A DNA stretch of 6,050 bases from Clostridiaceae bacterium (GTDB lineage: Bacteria; Bacillota; Clostridia; Saccharofermentanales; UBA5734). Positions 5,703 to 6,050 of this stretch are shown one piece after another (within the stretch, counting starts at the first letter, position 1; every line of letters starts with the position of its first letter). Both the position numbers and the translations under genes were made by a program. Below the pieces are notes generated by a model. It did no database searches. It saw only the letters and a program-made list of their open reading frames with translations, and was not told where the DNA came from. The stretch covers positions 1-6,050 of the forward strand of contig JAAYBY010000022.1 in assembly GCA_012729935.1 (NCBI GenBank). The letters run 5' to 3'.

Positions 5703-6050
5703 ATGGGCAAACTAAGCAGAAAGCATGTAGACTATTTTGATATGTTTGAAAAAGGTATTTCCATATCACACGCTGCCGCGATCAAGCTTCAGACGTCATT
5801 TTCAGATGGGGTTATCGACAAAGCTGAATTAAAACAGGTAAAAGATCTGGAACATGAGGGAGATCGGCATTTTCACGAATCCCTGCAGGTTATCGATGAT
5901 GCCTTTATTACACCGATCGACCGCACGGATATCGTCAATATTTTGCGCAGCATAGAAAATATCACCGACAGTATCGAAAAGATTGCTGACCATATTTATA
6001 TGATGCGGATTGATAACGCAAATGAGCACATGCGCAAGTTTGTAGATTTG
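5703..6050 (+). CDS. DUF47 / PhoU-like Pit accessory protein, 3' end beyond the window
   Basis: The first 116 residues are present with no stop before the right edge; the family is usually a little over 200 residues, so about half is missing. The ATG follows GGAGG (5691-5695) with 7 bases between. The protein is all-helical and soluble by appearance. It shows the acidic metal-binding pattern of PhoU-like helical bundles: E50xxxD54 in DLEHEGD, then E85xxxD89 and E92xxxD96 in ENITDSIEKIAD, plus the family block DDAFITPIDRTDI (65-77). Members of this family are commonly encoded beside Pit transporters and are thought to modulate them; coupling here is supported by the 19-base gap and shared strand. 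No terminator or promoter lies between the two genes. Direct activation or inhibition of transport cannot be decided from sequence. Confidence 0.9.
   Translation, partial: MGKLSRKHVDYFDMFEKGISISHAAAIKLQTSFSDGVIDKAELKQVKDLEHEGDRHFHESLQVIDDAFITPIDRTDIVNILRSIENITDSIEKIADHIYMMRIDNANEHMRKFVDL

Noticed and set aside
5829..6029. Minus-strand open frame within the DUF47 gene
   Set aside because: It is antisense to a clearly recognisable DUF47 coding sequence with conserved acidic motifs and has no support of its own.

Overview
This is an ordinary chromosomal housekeeping window. It most likely comes from a Firmicute of the Clostridia type. The evidence is strong GGAGG-type ribosome binding sites, a lipoprotein signal on an M19 dipeptidase, and a phosphate transporter whose first signature reads GWTDSPNAIAT, a form I associate with clostridial Pit proteins. 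The organism call is inference from gene style; a Chloroflexi-like source is a weaker alternative because of the Pro/Thr-rich lipoprotein linker.

Layout. Bases 1-789 (+) hold the 3' part of an unrecognised single-pass membrane protein whose reading frame is already open at the left edge. It ends at a strong intrinsic terminator (795-870). A cytosolic M3-family oligoendopeptidase follows (1056-2753, +). Convergent with it, and 32 bases away, is an M19 dipeptidase lipoprotein (2786-4444, -) with a long Pro/Thr/Ser linker and a C-terminal beta-rich domain. A 231-base divergent intergenic region (4445-4675) carries a perfect TATAAT box on each strand. On its right side begins a two-gene phosphate uptake operon: a Pit-family transporter (4676-5683) and a DUF47/PhoU-like accessory protein (from 5703, cut by the right edge).

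How the genes relate. The M3 and M19 enzymes could act in sequence on peptides: the lipoprotein cleaving dipeptides at the cell surface, the M3 enzyme trimming oligopeptides in the cytosol. However, they are convergent and separately transcribed, so no common regulation is shown. The Pit/DUF47 pair is a well-known functional unit. The leftmost gene is visibly more A/T-rich than the rest, and its C-terminal half has a pattern reminiscent of trypsin-like protease prodomains, but no protease lies beside it on the right.

I see no rRNA, tRNA, CRISPR array, insertion sequence or prophage gene. I found no clear undescribed system. The points most worth a second look are the orphan prodomain-like protein, an Asn in place of the usual His in the second half-signature of the Pit transporter, and two start-site decisions (M19 and the leftmost gene).
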